DNA of 64,000 nt from NCBI RefSeq assembly GCF_039522665.1, contig NZ_BAAADV010000001.1, forward strand, positions 372,001-436,000, in the 5' to 3' direction. The translations under genes were made by a program, and so were the position numbers. The stretch comes from Natronoarchaeum mannanilyticum (GTDB taxonomy: Archaea; Halobacteriota; Halobacteria; Halobacteriales; Natronoarchaeaceae). Positions 43,350 through 51,957 of the stretch are shown here, piece after piece (within the stretch, counting starts at the first letter, position 1; each line of letters begins with the position of its first letter). Under the pieces are notes generated by a model. The model saw nothing but the letters and a program-made list of their open reading frames with translations. It made no database searches and was not told where the DNA came from.

Positions 43350-44264
43350 TCACCGGCGCTCGTCCGATTCGGTCGAGAGGAGGGCGACGTGACCGTCGGG
43401 GAACTGCGCGAGCCGCCGGGCGGCGTCGGCGTGCGGGTCGAACGCCTCGTACGCGAACGCTTGCCAGAGAACGCGCTCGGGGTACGGGCGGCCGGACAAG
43501 TCGACGCCGAGCGACGCCGCCAGCGTGGCGTGGTCGAGTTCGCCGTTCGCCGTCGGGGACGGGACGGGCGAGGGAACGGCGGCGAGCTCGAGACCGAACG
43601 ACGGAAACAGCCGGTACCCGCCACCGGAAGCCGGGTGGTGTAGCTCCCGCTCGCCGGGGAAGCGAACGGCGAGTTCCGGCGTCACCGACACGTGCCCGCC
43701 GTCGGCGTCCGGCCGACCGTCGGCGTCCGGCCGATCGACCGTCCGCTCGGCGAGGGCGACGCGACGCCGCGCCCCCGCCGGGATCGAGAGTTCGTCGCCC
43801 TCTACGGCCAGTTCGAGCCACTCGGAAGACAGAGCACGGATCCGGACGTCCGGCGCCGAGTAGGAACCGACGAGCGCCCTCGTCGAGTCGCCCGCAACCG
43901 TCCCGTCGACGACGACCTCCGTCGCCCCGTCTCGGGGGTGAGTCAGGTCGAGCGCGCGCTCGCCGGACGCCGGGACGACCGCGAGATCGTCGGTCGTCGC
44001 GCAGATCCCGGCCCAGTTCTCCCGACAAGTCGCCGATTCCAGTGCGGGGCGCCAGTAGAAGACCCGGTGGATGGTATCGTACTCGTAGGGTACAGCATCG
44101 GGAAAGAACGACTCGCCGTACCGCGTCGGCTCCAGATCGGGATGCTTCAGGGCGAGTTCGACGTACGGGACGCGTTCGACGAGCGGCGGCGCCAGTTCGG
44201 CGCTTGGCGCTCGGCGCCACTCGACGGGGACGGTCTCGCCGTCAGTCGGGGTCGGGTCGCTCAT
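43350..44264 (-). CDS. Conserved hypothetical soluble protein
   Basis: A 304-residue protein without signal peptide or membrane helix; I do not recognise the family. It starts with a Pro/Thr-rich segment and has Cys79 and Cys87 within SATCRENWAGICATTDD (about 77-93). An 18-base tandem repeat (43701-43736) encodes RPDADG twice near residue 180. Upstream, at 47-58 bases, is a variant of the CGAA-N4-TTCG palindrome, so it may share control with the divergent CopD-like gene. Confidence 0.65.
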   Translation of the reverse strand: MSDPTPTDGETVPVEWRRAPSAELAPPLVERVPYVELALKHPDLEPTRYGESFFPDAVPYEYDTIHRVFYWRPALESATCRENWAGICATTDDLAVVPASGERALDLTHPRDGATEVVVDGTVAGDSTRALVGSYSAPDVRIRALSSEWLELAVEGDELSIPAGARRRVALAERTVDRPDADGRPDADGGHVSVTPELAVRFPGERELHHPASGGGYRLFPSFGLELAAVPSPVPSPTANGELDHATLAASLGVDLSGRPYPERVLWQAFAYEAFDPHADAARRLAQFPDGHVALLSTESDERR

Positions 44265-44310
44265 CGGGGGTCGTTCGACGATCGGCGCTGGAGCGACCAG
44301 TCGCTGTCTC

Positions 44311-44322
44311 CGGAGATGTTCG
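44311..44322. promoter_or_regulatory. CGAA-N4-TTCG-type site before the 43350-44264 gene
   Basis: CGGAGATGTTCG, two or so bases off the motif consensus, lies 47-58 bases upstream of ATG 44264. It mirrors the site at 44373 in the same divergent intergenic region. Confidence 0.35.
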
Positions 44323-44372
44323 GCCGCCGCCCGCGGAACGACGCCCCGCCGGGCGCCGTCCGACCGCGGACG

Positions 44373-44384
44373 CGAACATATCCG
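44373..44384. promoter_or_regulatory. CGAA-N4-TTCG-type site before the CopD-like gene
   Basis: CGAACATATCCG, one base off CGAACATATTCG, lies 50-61 bases upstream of ATG 44434. A GGAGGT ribosome-binding site follows at about 44414-44419. Confidence 0.45.
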
Positions 44385-44433
44385 CGACCGGGCTTAGTTT
44401 CGGCGAGCCTAAGTTGGAGGTAGGTGACCACGA

Positions 44434-45417
44434 ATGCCCGATCCCTCATCCCACGCTTCTCCCGCCGTCGCCGACGACCTCTTCGACAAGTACGCGCTGC
44501 CGAAGGTCGCGCTCACCGTCATCCTGGCCGCCTCGCTCGTCGGGACGTGGACGACAGGACGCATCGCCGCCCAGTCGCCGGTCGTCACGCTCGCCAAGTG
44601 GGCGTATCTGGTCGCGCTCGGCGTGCTCGCCGGTGGACTCGTCTGGAAGCACCTCTTCGTTTGCCCGGACGATCTCGCGTCGGGCGCCGAGGAGTACTGC
44701 GCAGCGATGTACGCGCGGTTCGACCGAATCGCCGGCGGGGTCGTCGCAGTCCTCGCACTGAGCGGTCTCGTCGTCCTCGCCGACTACGTCTCGACGATCG
44801 GCGTCGGCCCGCTCGTCGTCGGCCTCGGCGGACTGCTCGCCGCGTTGCTCGGAGTGACGGGCGTCGCGGCGATCCGCTCGACGCCCGTCGACGAACAGTT
44901 CCGGAGCCCCGCGGGGCTGTTCGCGCTCGGCCTGGCGGCGGCGGTCGTTTGCGCGACGGCGCTCGCGGAGGTCGGGCTTCGCGGGCTCGGCCCGCTCGTC
45001 GCGGGCGTCCGGATGCTCCATCTGCTCGCGTTCGCGGGCTGGATCGGCGGGGCCGTCTGGAACATCTTCGTCGCGGTGCCGAGCGGGCAGAGCCGGCCGA
45101 CTGTCCCGGTGGCGCGCGCGGCGGGCGAACAGCTCGAGCGCTTCCGGCGGGTGGTTCGACTCATCATCCCGACGCTATTTTTGACGGGGGCGTACCAGGC
45201 CGTCGACGCGCTCGGCACCGATCTCGGAAGCTACCTGGGCTCGCTCGTCGGGCTGGCCGTCGTCGCCAAGATCGGCTTCGTTGCGGTGCTGATCGGCATC
45301 TTCCTGCTCTGCCCGATGTGGCGGGCCTGCTCGCCGATCGACGGCGTCTGCGACCTCGAGGAGCTCGGCGGCGGTGAGCGATCGACGGCGTCCGCGGAGG
45401 GCCCGAGCGATGGCTGA
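44434..45417 (+). CDS. CopD-like membrane protein
   Basis: A 327-residue protein with eight membrane helices, resembling the copper resistance D (CopD/PcoD) fold. The blocks HLLAFAGWIGGAVWNIFV (about 191-208) and FRRVVRLIIPTLFLTGAYQAV fit CopD, including the conserved His. Cys residues in LLCPMWRACSPIDGVCDLEEL near the C-terminus may bind metal. It overlaps the TusA-like gene by 8 bases. Upstream lies a redox-type palindrome. It may be a copper importer or heme/copper-linked redox membrane protein. Confidence 0.75.
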   Translation: MPDPSSHASPAVADDLFDKYALPKVALTVILAASLVGTWTTGRIAAQSPVVTLAKWAYLVALGVLAGGLVWKHLFVCPDDLASGAEEYCAAMYARFDRIAGGVVAVLALSGLVVLADYVSTIGVGPLVVGLGGLLAALLGVTGVAAIRSTPVDEQFRSPAGLFALGLAAAVVCATALAEVGLRGLGPLVAGVRMLHLLAFAGWIGGAVWNIFVAVPSGQSRPTVPVARAAGEQLERFRRVVRLIIPTLFLTGAYQAVDALGTDLGSYLGSLVGLAVVAKIGFVAVLIGIFLLCPMWRACSPIDGVCDLEELGGGERSTASAEGPSDG

Positions 45418-45694
45418 GATCGAGTTTGCGGACGCGGCGCCGGACGTCGACCCGGCGCTGACGGTCGACAACCGCGGGAGGGGCTGCGCGAGCGGGATCG
45501 CGCGCGTCCAGCGTGCGATCGAAGATATAGAGGACGGCGGGGTCCTCCGGATCCGCAGCACGGATCGCCGGGCGAAGCGCGAGTACCCCCAGCTGGCGGC
45601 CCAGACCGATCACGAGCTGCTCGCTATCGAGACGAGTCGGAGCGGGCTACTCCGAAAGGAGTACGATACGTATCTCGAGATCCGCCGGGAGTGA
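45410..45694 (+). CDS. TusA/SirA-like sulfur carrier protein
   Basis: A 94-residue protein of the TusA fold: a single Cys (GRGCASGIARVQRAI, about 23-37) in place of the classical CPxP, then DGGVLRIRSTDRRAKREYPQLAAQTDHELLAIETS. Related proteins carry persulfide sulfur or regulate redox enzymes. It overlaps the CopD-like gene and shares its transcript. The missing Pro of the CPxP motif makes the exact role uncertain. Confidence 0.75.
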   Translation: MAEIEFADAAPDVDPALTVDNRGRGCASGIARVQRAIEDIEDGGVLRIRSTDRRAKREYPQLAAQTDHELLAIETSRSGLLRKEYDTYLEIRRE

Positions 45695-45778
45695 TCGGCG
45701 GCCGGGACGGCTCCCGAGATCGACGCCGCGCGATCGGTCGCCGGTTCGATCGGAAAGCGGAGCCGCAGACGACGAGCG

Positions 45779-46012
45779 CTACCTCTTGGGCAGCGTCGCG
45801 ATGAACTCGTTCGGGCCGACTCGATCGACCGTGTACCCCTCGGCGTCGAACGATTCGATCTCGGCGCTCATCTGGTGATACAGCGGCTTCGGATCGTGGT
45901 CGTTGACCAGCGTCAGCGCCTCGCCGGACTCGAGGGCCTCGAACGCCTCGAAGATCTTGGGATGGCGCTTCGGCGGCGGGATCTCGCGCAGATCGAGCTG
46001 TTGTTCGGACAT
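45779..46012 (-). CDS. DUF2249 family protein
   Basis: A 77-residue protein of the TusA-like fold. DUF2249 marks are LDLREIPPPKRHPKIFEAFEAL and GEALTLVNDHDPKPLYHQM. In haloarchaea such genes often accompany denitrification and oxygen-response genes. A perfect CGAATATGTTCG lies 41-52 bases before ATG 46012. It is divergent from the peroxiredoxin gene, with a mirrored site there. Confidence 0.88.
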   Translation of the reverse strand: MSEQQLDLREIPPPKRHPKIFEAFEALESGEALTLVNDHDPKPLYHQMSAEIESFDAEGYTVDRVGPNEFIATLPKR

Positions 46013-46052
46013 CGCGTCGAACTGAACGCCGCGAGTCGGGTGGCGCTTGGCG

Positions 46053-46064
46053 CGAATATGTTCG
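46053..46064. promoter_or_regulatory. Perfect CGAATATGTTCG site before the DUF2249 gene
   Basis: GCGAATATGTTCGC (46052-46065) has 5-bp complementary arms around TATG. It is the best copy of the recurrent motif, 41 bases from the DUF2249 start. Confidence 0.6.
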
Positions 46065-46108
46065 CCGCAGCGCCGTCGACGCGTGATCCGATCGCGATCC
46101 CCTGCGTG

Positions 46109-46120
46109 CGAGCATATTCG
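46109..46120. promoter_or_regulatory. CGAA-N4-TTCG-type site before the peroxiredoxin gene
   Basis: CGAGCATATTCG, one base off the motif, lies 39-50 bases before ATG 46159, directly upstream of a TATA-like CGTTTATTC (46127-46135). Confidence 0.5.
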
Positions 46121-46158
46121 CGAACGCGTTTATTCGAGCGGGAACCCAACATCCGACG

Positions 46159-46638
46159 ATGTCAGTACCCGAACCCGGCGAGACCGCTCCGACGTTCACC
46201 GCGACGGTCGGCACGAGCGATCACGAGTCGTTCGACCTCGAAGAGCACCTCGGCGACGGGCCGGTCGTCCTCGCGTTCTTCCCGGGGGCGTTCACGCCGC
46301 CCTGCGCGAACGAGATGGTGTCGCTGCAGGAGGAACTCGACCGGTTCGAGGACGCGGGCGCGACCGTGTTCGGCGTCAGCGCCGACTCGCCGTTCTCGCA
46401 GGGCGCATTCAGAGAGAAACACGGCCTGGAGTTCGACCTCGTCAGCGACACGAGCGGGGAGGCGATCAGAGCCTACGACCAGGAGATCGACCTGCCCGAC
46501 CTCGGACTCTACGGCGTCGCCAACCGCGCCGTGTTCGTGCTCGACGCCGACGGCGCGGTGACCTACAGCTGGATCGCAGACGATCCGACGAGCGAACCGC
46601 CCTACGACGAGCTGCTGGACGCCGTCGCGGCGATCTGA
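46159..46638 (+). CDS. Peroxiredoxin (AhpE/redoxin type, 1-Cys)
   Basis: Thiol peroxidase of 159 residues that reduces H2O2 and organic peroxides. The active site is FFPGAFTPPC with peroxidatic Cys49 and the usual Thr46. There is no second Cys in the protein, so it is a 1-Cys enzyme needing an external thiol. It diverges from DUF2249 and has a redox-type palindrome plus TATA box upstream, consistent with oxygen or redox control. Confidence 0.9.
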   Translation: MSVPEPGETAPTFTATVGTSDHESFDLEEHLGDGPVVLAFFPGAFTPPCANEMVSLQEELDRFEDAGATVFGVSADSPFSQGAFREKHGLEFDLVSDTSGEAIRAYDQEIDLPDLGLYGVANRAVFVLDADGAVTYSWIADDPTSEPPYDELLDAVAAI

Positions 46639-46796
46639 TCGCTGGCATTCGCATCCGCCGCTGATCCCGCAACGCGAACGTAGGCGATCGAGCCGCGAGC
46701 TCTCAAGCGTGAAGACAGCCCGTCCGTTCGCACTGCGTCGGGCTCGACCCGACCCCCGACGAGTATAACCCACGTTCTCGTATCGTCGACACGGAG

Positions 46797-47225
46797 ATGA
46801 ACGTCCTCGTCCCGATGGACTACTCGGAACTGTCGAAAGAGGCGCTACGGACCACGCTCTCGCTGCATCCGGACGCTGATATCACGGTCCTGCACGTCCT
46901 CGACTGGCACGCGAGCGATATCGGTCCCGGGGGGTGGGGCGACTCGCCGGGGACGTTCGACGAGTGGCTGGACGCCGCCCGAGAGCACGCAGACGAACTC
47001 TTCGAGGACGCCCGAAAGATCGCCGACGAGTACGACACGGAGATCGACACGGATACCGCGGTCGGCGAGGACGCCCGAAACATCGTCGAGTACGTCGAAG
47101 ACAACGACGTCGATATGGTCGTCATGGGCAGTCACGGCCGCTCGGCTGCCAGCCGCATCCTGCTCGGCAGCACCTCCGAGACGGTCGCGCGCCGGGCGCC
47201 GGTTCCGGTGTTGCTCGTCCGCTGA
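46797..47225 (+). CDS. Universal stress protein (UspA family)
   Basis: Single-domain Usp of 142 residues. ATP-binding marks: VPMDYSELSKEAL at the N-terminus, and GSHGRSAASRILLGSTSETVARRAPVPVLLVR at the C-terminus (the G-x2-G-x9-G-S/T motif). A TATA-like GTATAACC at about 46761-46768 lies about 30 bases before the ATG. First of several Usp genes and fragments over the next 13 kb. Confidence 0.9.
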   Translation: MNVLVPMDYSELSKEALRTTLSLHPDADITVLHVLDWHASDIGPGGWGDSPGTFDEWLDAAREHADELFEDARKIADEYDTEIDTDTAVGEDARNIVEYVEDNDVDMVVMGSHGRSAASRILLGSTSETVARRAPVPVLLVR

Positions 47226-47278
47226 GGGATGGGCCCCAGACGACGCCGGTTCGTCACGAGCGCCCGCTCCGAACGTCG

Positions 47279-47941
47279 CTATTCCTCCTCGTACCCGCCG
47301 TACTTGAGGAAGAAGTACCCGAGTCCCACGGCGACGGCCAGGGCGCCCATCGTCAGGATGCCGGCGGTCAGCGCCCATCCGGGAACTGCTGGCCCCGTCG
47401 GACCGCCACCGTCTCCGGTCGCCCCGACTTCGATCGTCCCCTCCATCCCGAGGTTCAGGTGCGGATCGCAGTGGAACTCGTAGGTTCCTTCGGCGTCGAA
47501 CGTGTTCTCGTACTCGAACGGAGCATCCTCGACCGGTTCGTGACCCTCCCACTCGGAACCGTCGGGCGTGCCGTCGACCGCGATGTTGTGGTTGTCGGTG
47601 ACCCAGACGAACTGGACCGTCGTCCCGGATTCGATCGACAGCGGACTGTCGGTTCCGGGTTCGTACGCGTAGTCGACGAGCTCGACCGTGACGCGCTCCC
47701 CACCCGCGGCGCCGGTTTCGTTACCGTCGGTCTCGTTGCCGTCTGTTTCGTTACCGTCGGTCTCGTTGCCGTCTGTCTGTGCCCCTGCGACATCCGCTCC
47801 CACGACTCCGACGCTGCCCGCCAACAACGCCCGTCGTGTCGTCGATAGTCCGTCGTTCGAGGCCCCCGCGGCATCGTCCGATGAATCGACGCGAGCACCG
47901 GAATCCTCGTCCCGTTCGCGAGTCGAGTTCGATCGAAACAT
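47279..47941 (-). CDS. Halocyanin-type blue copper protein
   Basis: Exported cupredoxin of 220 residues carrying electrons outside the membrane. A Tat signal with twin Arg (TTRRALLAGS, Arg36-Arg37) is preceded by an acidic N-region. A TDGNE-type linker (57-76) has four Asn-Glu-Thr sequons. The cupredoxin domain has Cu ligands His118, Cys158, His161 and Met166. A C-terminal membrane helix (about 187-212) anchors it. The N-terminus before the Tat motif is unusually long (about 32 residues). It may serve oxidases or nitrite reductase. Confidence 0.88.
   Translation of the reverse strand: MFRSNSTRERDEDSGARVDSSDDAAGASNDGLSTTRRALLAGSVGVVGADVAGAQTDGNETDGNETDGNETDGNETGAAGGERVTVELVDYAYEPGTDSPLSIESGTTVQFVWVTDNHNIAVDGTPDGSEWEGHEPVEDAPFEYENTFDAEGTYEFHCDPHLNLGMEGTIEVGATGDGGGPTGPAVPGWALTAGILTMGALAVAVGLGYFFLKYGGYEEE
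47715..47774. repeat. Two exact 30-bp repeats in the halocyanin linker
   Basis: Unit GTTTCGTTACCGTCGGTCTC plus GTTGCCGTCT repeats exactly at 47715-47744 and 47745-47774, encoding four DGNET copies. The number of glycosylation sequons can change by recombination. Confidence 0.85.
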
Positions 47942-48040
47942 CGGGAATCAGTGTGTCGTGCTGACGACCGACCGGACGATAAGGGGCAGGGACCCCGACC
48001 GCCCTCCCTCTTTACCCAGCCCGTCGTAGTTCAGCACGGG

Positions 48041-48538
48041 ATGACGACCGACGAACTCGAGGCGTACGGGATGGAACGCATGGACGACGAGGAGATAGAG
48101 CAGTTCCTCTCGATGCAGAGCATGGGGGTGCTCGGCCTACCGACCGAGGACGAGCCGTACCTCATCCCGCTGTCGTACGGTTTCGACGGGGGATCGCAGC
48201 TCTACTTCGTTTACCTCGTCGGAGAAGAGAGCCGGAAGGCCGAGCTGTCGGAGCGATCGCAGTCGGCCAGCTTCCTCGTCTACAGCGCCGAGACGGCGTT
48301 TCACTGGCGGAGCGTCGTCCTGTCGGGGACGCTGCGGGAGCTCTCGGAGGACGAACGCGAAAGCGTGACCGACGCCCAGACGCCGACCTGGCGCCCGAAG
48401 CTGATCGAGGCCGCCGGCGAGACCGAGCGGACGCGGTTCTGGGAGTTCAGCATCGAGGACGCGACCGGAATCAGACACGACGCGCAGCCGCCCGGGTACC
48501 CGTTCTACCGGCGGCCCGATGGTGACCGATCGGAGTAA
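48041..48538 (+). CDS. Pyridoxamine 5'-phosphate oxidase-related flavoprotein (PPOX family)
   Basis: A 165-residue split-barrel protein that probably binds FMN or F420. It starts with TTDELEAYGMERMDDEEIEQFL; the barrel block is MGVLGLPTEDEPYLIPLSYGF and SRKAELSERSQSASFLVYS. The closest relative in the window is the PPOX protein at 55503-55994 (same N-terminal pattern and length). ATG 48041 was chosen because the upstream extension has no homology to the paralogue. Substrate unknown; such proteins are common in stress and hypoxia regulons. Confidence 0.85.
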   Translation: MTTDELEAYGMERMDDEEIEQFLSMQSMGVLGLPTEDEPYLIPLSYGFDGGSQLYFVYLVGEESRKAELSERSQSASFLVYSAETAFHWRSVVLSGTLRELSEDERESVTDAQTPTWRPKLIEAAGETERTRFWEFSIEDATGIRHDAQPPGYPFYRRPDGDRSE

Positions 48539-48589
48539 CGAGAACGCCGAACAGAGAGTAATCCCGTCGACAAGTAGGGAGGGACGCGG

Positions 48590-48802
48590 CTACTCGGCCG
48601 TCGCGACCAGAAGGAACGTCTCGGGCCGGACGGCTTCGTGCTGGACGCCGAAGCCGCGGTCGCGGAGCGCGGTCGCCGCCTCGTCGGCCGCGTATCGTTC
48701 CTCGGTCGACGGTCCGGAGTCGCCGGAACCGGCAGCCGCCCGGGCGTTCTCCCCGGTCGAGACAGGCGTATCCGCAGTCGACTGGCCGTAGCACGAACGG
48801 GG
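48590..48802 (-). CDS. Possible small gene or remnant
   Basis: An in-frame stretch ending at 48590 encodes EERYAADEAATALRDRGFG and then VQHEAVRPETFLLVATAE, which looks like a real folded small protein end. No start codon lies in frame after the ATPase stop at 48804, so it is either read from within the ATPase gene's 3' end (ATG at 48871) or is a leftover 3' fragment. I cannot name it. Confidence 0.3.
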   Translation of the reverse strand, partial: PRSCYGQSTADTPVSTGENARAAAGSGDSGPSTEERYAADEAATALRDRGFGVQHEAVRPETFLLVATAE

Positions 48803-48803
48803 A

Positions 48804-51548
48804 CTAGTCGGGAAGCGCCCGTTCGAGCATCGTTCCGAGTTTGGGTGTCCCAACCCGTCGCCGGAATTCACGCTCGATCTGGCCGAAACCGAGGGGAACC
48901 AAGCTCATTCCGACCACCACCAGCCACCCGTCGAGGCCGATCGGAGCGGTGCTCAGCGCCAGGGAGATGCCGGGTAGGTAGACTGCGCCGACCAGAATCA
49001 GCGCGGATAGCCCGAGCGCGCCCCAGACGTACGGGTTCTCCGTGACCTCGTTCATCAAGACCCCGGAGGCGACGTCCCGAACGTTGAAAACGTGCCAGAG
49101 CTTGGCGAACGCTAACGTGAGAAACGAGATCGTGACGGCCTCGTCGGTCCCCATGCCGCCGGCGTACAGCCCGCCGCCGATCACGAACGCGCCGATCGTT
49201 GCGGCCGAAATCACGAGGCCGTACACTCCCAGTTCGGCCCAGTGGGTTCTCGTCAGGATCGGTTCCTCGGGATTCCGCGGCGGCCGATCCATGATATCAT
49301 CGCTGCCGCCGCAGGCGCCGAGCGCCAGGGCCGGGAAGACGTCGGTCACGACGTTGAGAAACAGGATCTGCAGGGGGAGCAACGGGAGCGGGAAGGCCAA
49401 CAGCGCGGCGATCAAGATCGTTAGCAACGCGCTGAGATTGCTGGATATCAGGTATATCACGAACTTCCGGATGTTGTTGAAGATGATCCGCCCCTCTCTG
49501 ACGGCGTGATAGATGCTCTCGAAGTTGTCGTCGCGGAGGATCATATCCGACGCTTCCTGGGCAACTTGCGTCCCGCGCTGTCCCATGGCGACGCCGATGT
49601 CGGCTTTCTTCAACGCCGGCGCGTCGTTGACACCGTCGCCCGTCATGGCCACGATCGAGCCGACCGTCTGGTGGATATCGATCAAATCGAGCTTGTCCTC
49701 GGGATCGACCCGCGCGAACACGGACGCGTTCACGAACCGATCCGTTTCCTCCTGTGAGAGAGTCTCCGGATCGTCAAATTCGCTGCCTTCGATTACGTCG
49801 ACGTCGTCAGTATCCACCAGTCCCACGCCGCGGGCGATGTTTCTCGCGGTCCCCGCGTGATCGCCGGTCGCCATGACGACCCGTATGCCGGCGTCCTGGC
49901 ACCGCTGGATGGTCGGTTTGACCTCCTCCCGGGGTGGATCGATGAACCCGACCAAGCCGAGCAACGACAGGTCCTCGTACGGCGGATCCTCCGCGCTGTC
50001 GACCTCCTTTCGCGCCAGGGCTAGAACCCGCAACCCCTCGTCAGCCATTCGGTCGCTCTTCCGGAGCCACTCCTCCCGATCGCTTTCTGACAGCGTCTCG
50101 GCGTCGCCGTCCGTCGCGACCCGCTCGGCTGAATCGATGACGGCCCTGGGTGCGCCTTTCACGGCGACTGTGTATCCCTCGTCCGTTTCGTGATACGTTG
50201 CCATCATCTTGACCGACGGATCGAAGGATACCTCGCGGGCCTCCGGCATCGATTCGAGAAGTTCGCTCTGGTCGATGCCGCCTTTTATCCCCGCGATCAG
50301 GAGCGCTACCTCCATCGGGTCACCCGTCGTTTCCACTTCGCCCGTTTGGTCGGACACGGACGCATTATTACACAGCACACCCACTTCGAGCGCTTCTCGT
50401 ACGACGGGATCCTCCGGTTCGTCCAGTTCCCGATCGCCGTGTCTGAACGACCCTTCCGTCTCGAGGCCGGTCCCGGTGATCTCGACCGCGCCGTTCGCCA
50501 GCTCGTACTCGGCGACGGTCATCCGGTTTTCCGTCAGCGTCCCCGTCTTGTCGGTACAGATGATAGTGGTTGAGCCGAGCGTCTCGACGGACGCCAGATT
50601 GGTGATCAGCGCGTTGCGATCTGCCATCCGCCACATCCCTCGCCCCAGGACCAGCGTGGCGACGATGGGAAGCCCCTCCGGGACGGCGGCGATAGCCAGT
50701 GCGACCGCCGTCTCCACCATCAGGAACAGGTCCTGCCCTCTGAGCCACCCGGACACCAGGACGATCGCTGCCACCAGCAGCAGAAACGGGACGAGTTTTC
50801 GCCCGAGGTTATCGATTTTCTCCTGCAGCGGCGTCTCTCCCTCGGCCGTTTCTTGAAGCGAGGCCGAAATGTGTCCTAACTCCGTGTCCGAGCCCGTCGC
50901 TACGACGACCGCCTCGGCGGACCCTCTCGTCACGTACGTTCCCTTGTAGAGCATATTCTCCCGCTCGGCGAGCGGAACGTCCTCGTCGAGGGGATCGCTC
51001 GTCTTCCCCACGGGAACCGATTCGCCGGTAAGAGCGGACTCGTCGACCCGGAGATTCGACGATTCGATAATGCGTAAATCAGCCGGGACGAGGTCGCCTG
51101 CCTCGAGAATCACGATGTCGCCCGGAACGAATTCTCCTGCAGGGATGGTCGCTTCGTCACCGGCCCGCCGAACCCGCGCTTCGATCTCCGTGATGTCCTG
51201 GAGACTCTCGATCGAGCTGATAGCGCGCATCTCGGTAACGAAGCCGATCGCACCGTTGACGACGAGAACGGCGAAGATCGCGACGCTCTCGACGACGTCA
51301 CCCATCGCGAACGCCGCGACTCCCGCGACGGCGAGCAACATGATGACGAAGCTTTCGAACTGATCCGCCAGGATCTCCGTCCAGCGTTTCTGTTCGGCTT
51401 CGCGTAGTTCGTTCAGACCGAACCGCTCCAGTCTGCGTTCTACTTCGTCTTCCGATAACCCCTCATCAGGTGAAACGTCCGTCCGCTCGAGGACGTCATT
51501 GACCGACTGTGACCACGGGGGAGGATCATCGGACGATTCCGGTGTCAT
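48804..51548 (-). CDS. P-type cation-transporting ATPase (Ca2+/P2-like)
   Basis: Ion pump of 914 residues with the full P2 layout: cation ATPase N-terminal domain, actuator TGES (174-177), ion-site PEGLP (290-294), phosphorylation site Asp333 in DKTGTLT, nucleotide-binding KGAP, hinge TGDGVNDAPA and six C-terminal helices. It resembles SERCA/PMR1-type and actinobacterial CtpF pumps, so Ca2+, Mn2+ or monovalent cations are possible. The start is ATG 51548; a GTG one codon upstream is equally possible. It sits among Usp, CBS and PPOX genes. Confidence 0.93.
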   Translation of the reverse strand: MTPESSDDPPPWSQSVNDVLERTDVSPDEGLSEDEVERRLERFGLNELREAEQKRWTEILADQFESFVIMLLAVAGVAAFAMGDVVESVAIFAVLVVNGAIGFVTEMRAISSIESLQDITEIEARVRRAGDEATIPAGEFVPGDIVILEAGDLVPADLRIIESSNLRVDESALTGESVPVGKTSDPLDEDVPLAERENMLYKGTYVTRGSAEAVVVATGSDTELGHISASLQETAEGETPLQEKIDNLGRKLVPFLLLVAAIVLVSGWLRGQDLFLMVETAVALAIAAVPEGLPIVATLVLGRGMWRMADRNALITNLASVETLGSTTIICTDKTGTLTENRMTVAEYELANGAVEITGTGLETEGSFRHGDRELDEPEDPVVREALEVGVLCNNASVSDQTGEVETTGDPMEVALLIAGIKGGIDQSELLESMPEAREVSFDPSVKMMATYHETDEGYTVAVKGAPRAVIDSAERVATDGDAETLSESDREEWLRKSDRMADEGLRVLALARKEVDSAEDPPYEDLSLLGLVGFIDPPREEVKPTIQRCQDAGIRVVMATGDHAGTARNIARGVGLVDTDDVDVIEGSEFDDPETLSQEETDRFVNASVFARVDPEDKLDLIDIHQTVGSIVAMTGDGVNDAPALKKADIGVAMGQRGTQVAQEASDMILRDDNFESIYHAVREGRIIFNNIRKFVIYLISSNLSALLTILIAALLAFPLPLLPLQILFLNVVTDVFPALALGACGGSDDIMDRPPRNPEEPILTRTHWAELGVYGLVISAATIGAFVIGGGLYAGGMGTDEAVTISFLTLAFAKLWHVFNVRDVASGVLMNEVTENPYVWGALGLSALILVGAVYLPGISLALSTAPIGLDGWLVVVGMSLVPLGFGQIEREFRRRVGTPKLGTMLERALPD

Positions 51549-51957
51549 CACTTACTGTGGGGTTCTACGTCACGCCGCCGGACTACTCTCGGGTCGATGC
51601 TGTGATCGACTATTGCCGTTTTGACACGGCCAACGAGCGCAGACAGTCTCAAGTCAGGAGGATCCCCTGTCATCTCAAAGCCACTTCTGTCTAGCATCCA
51701 CGCAGGGCTATTTTCCTGTTGGGGGCTCTCGAACGACCATCACCGGGATCGGAGATGTGCGAATAGAGAAATCGAGGCGATCTACGAACTCGCCGCCGCC
51801 GTCGAGCGCGACAGCGACCTCCAGCCCAGCACGATGCTCTCGACGGGCAAGGTGACCGATCCCGGCCAGGAGACTATCCGGCGCATCGAGCGTGACTATC
51901 AAGGCGCAGGTGGCAGTCGACGGACGGGGCGGACAGGTACATGAAACGAGACGCCGA
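51549..51957. other. Intergenic gap with possible gene remnants
   Basis: About 400 bases between the ATPase and the CBS-MaoC gene. On the minus strand, 51708-51764 encodes IRTSPIPVMVVREPPTGK, which resembles the C-terminus of a Usp domain, but nothing Usp-like precedes it. On the plus strand a short frame (EIEAIYELAAAVERDSDLQ, from about 51771) looks codon-like but unassignable. No complete gene is seen. Confidence 0.3.

Noticed and set aside
48471-48794. A 107-codon minus-strand frame near the PPOX gene
   Set aside because: Overlaps the PPOX gene end and has Arg-rich shadow composition.
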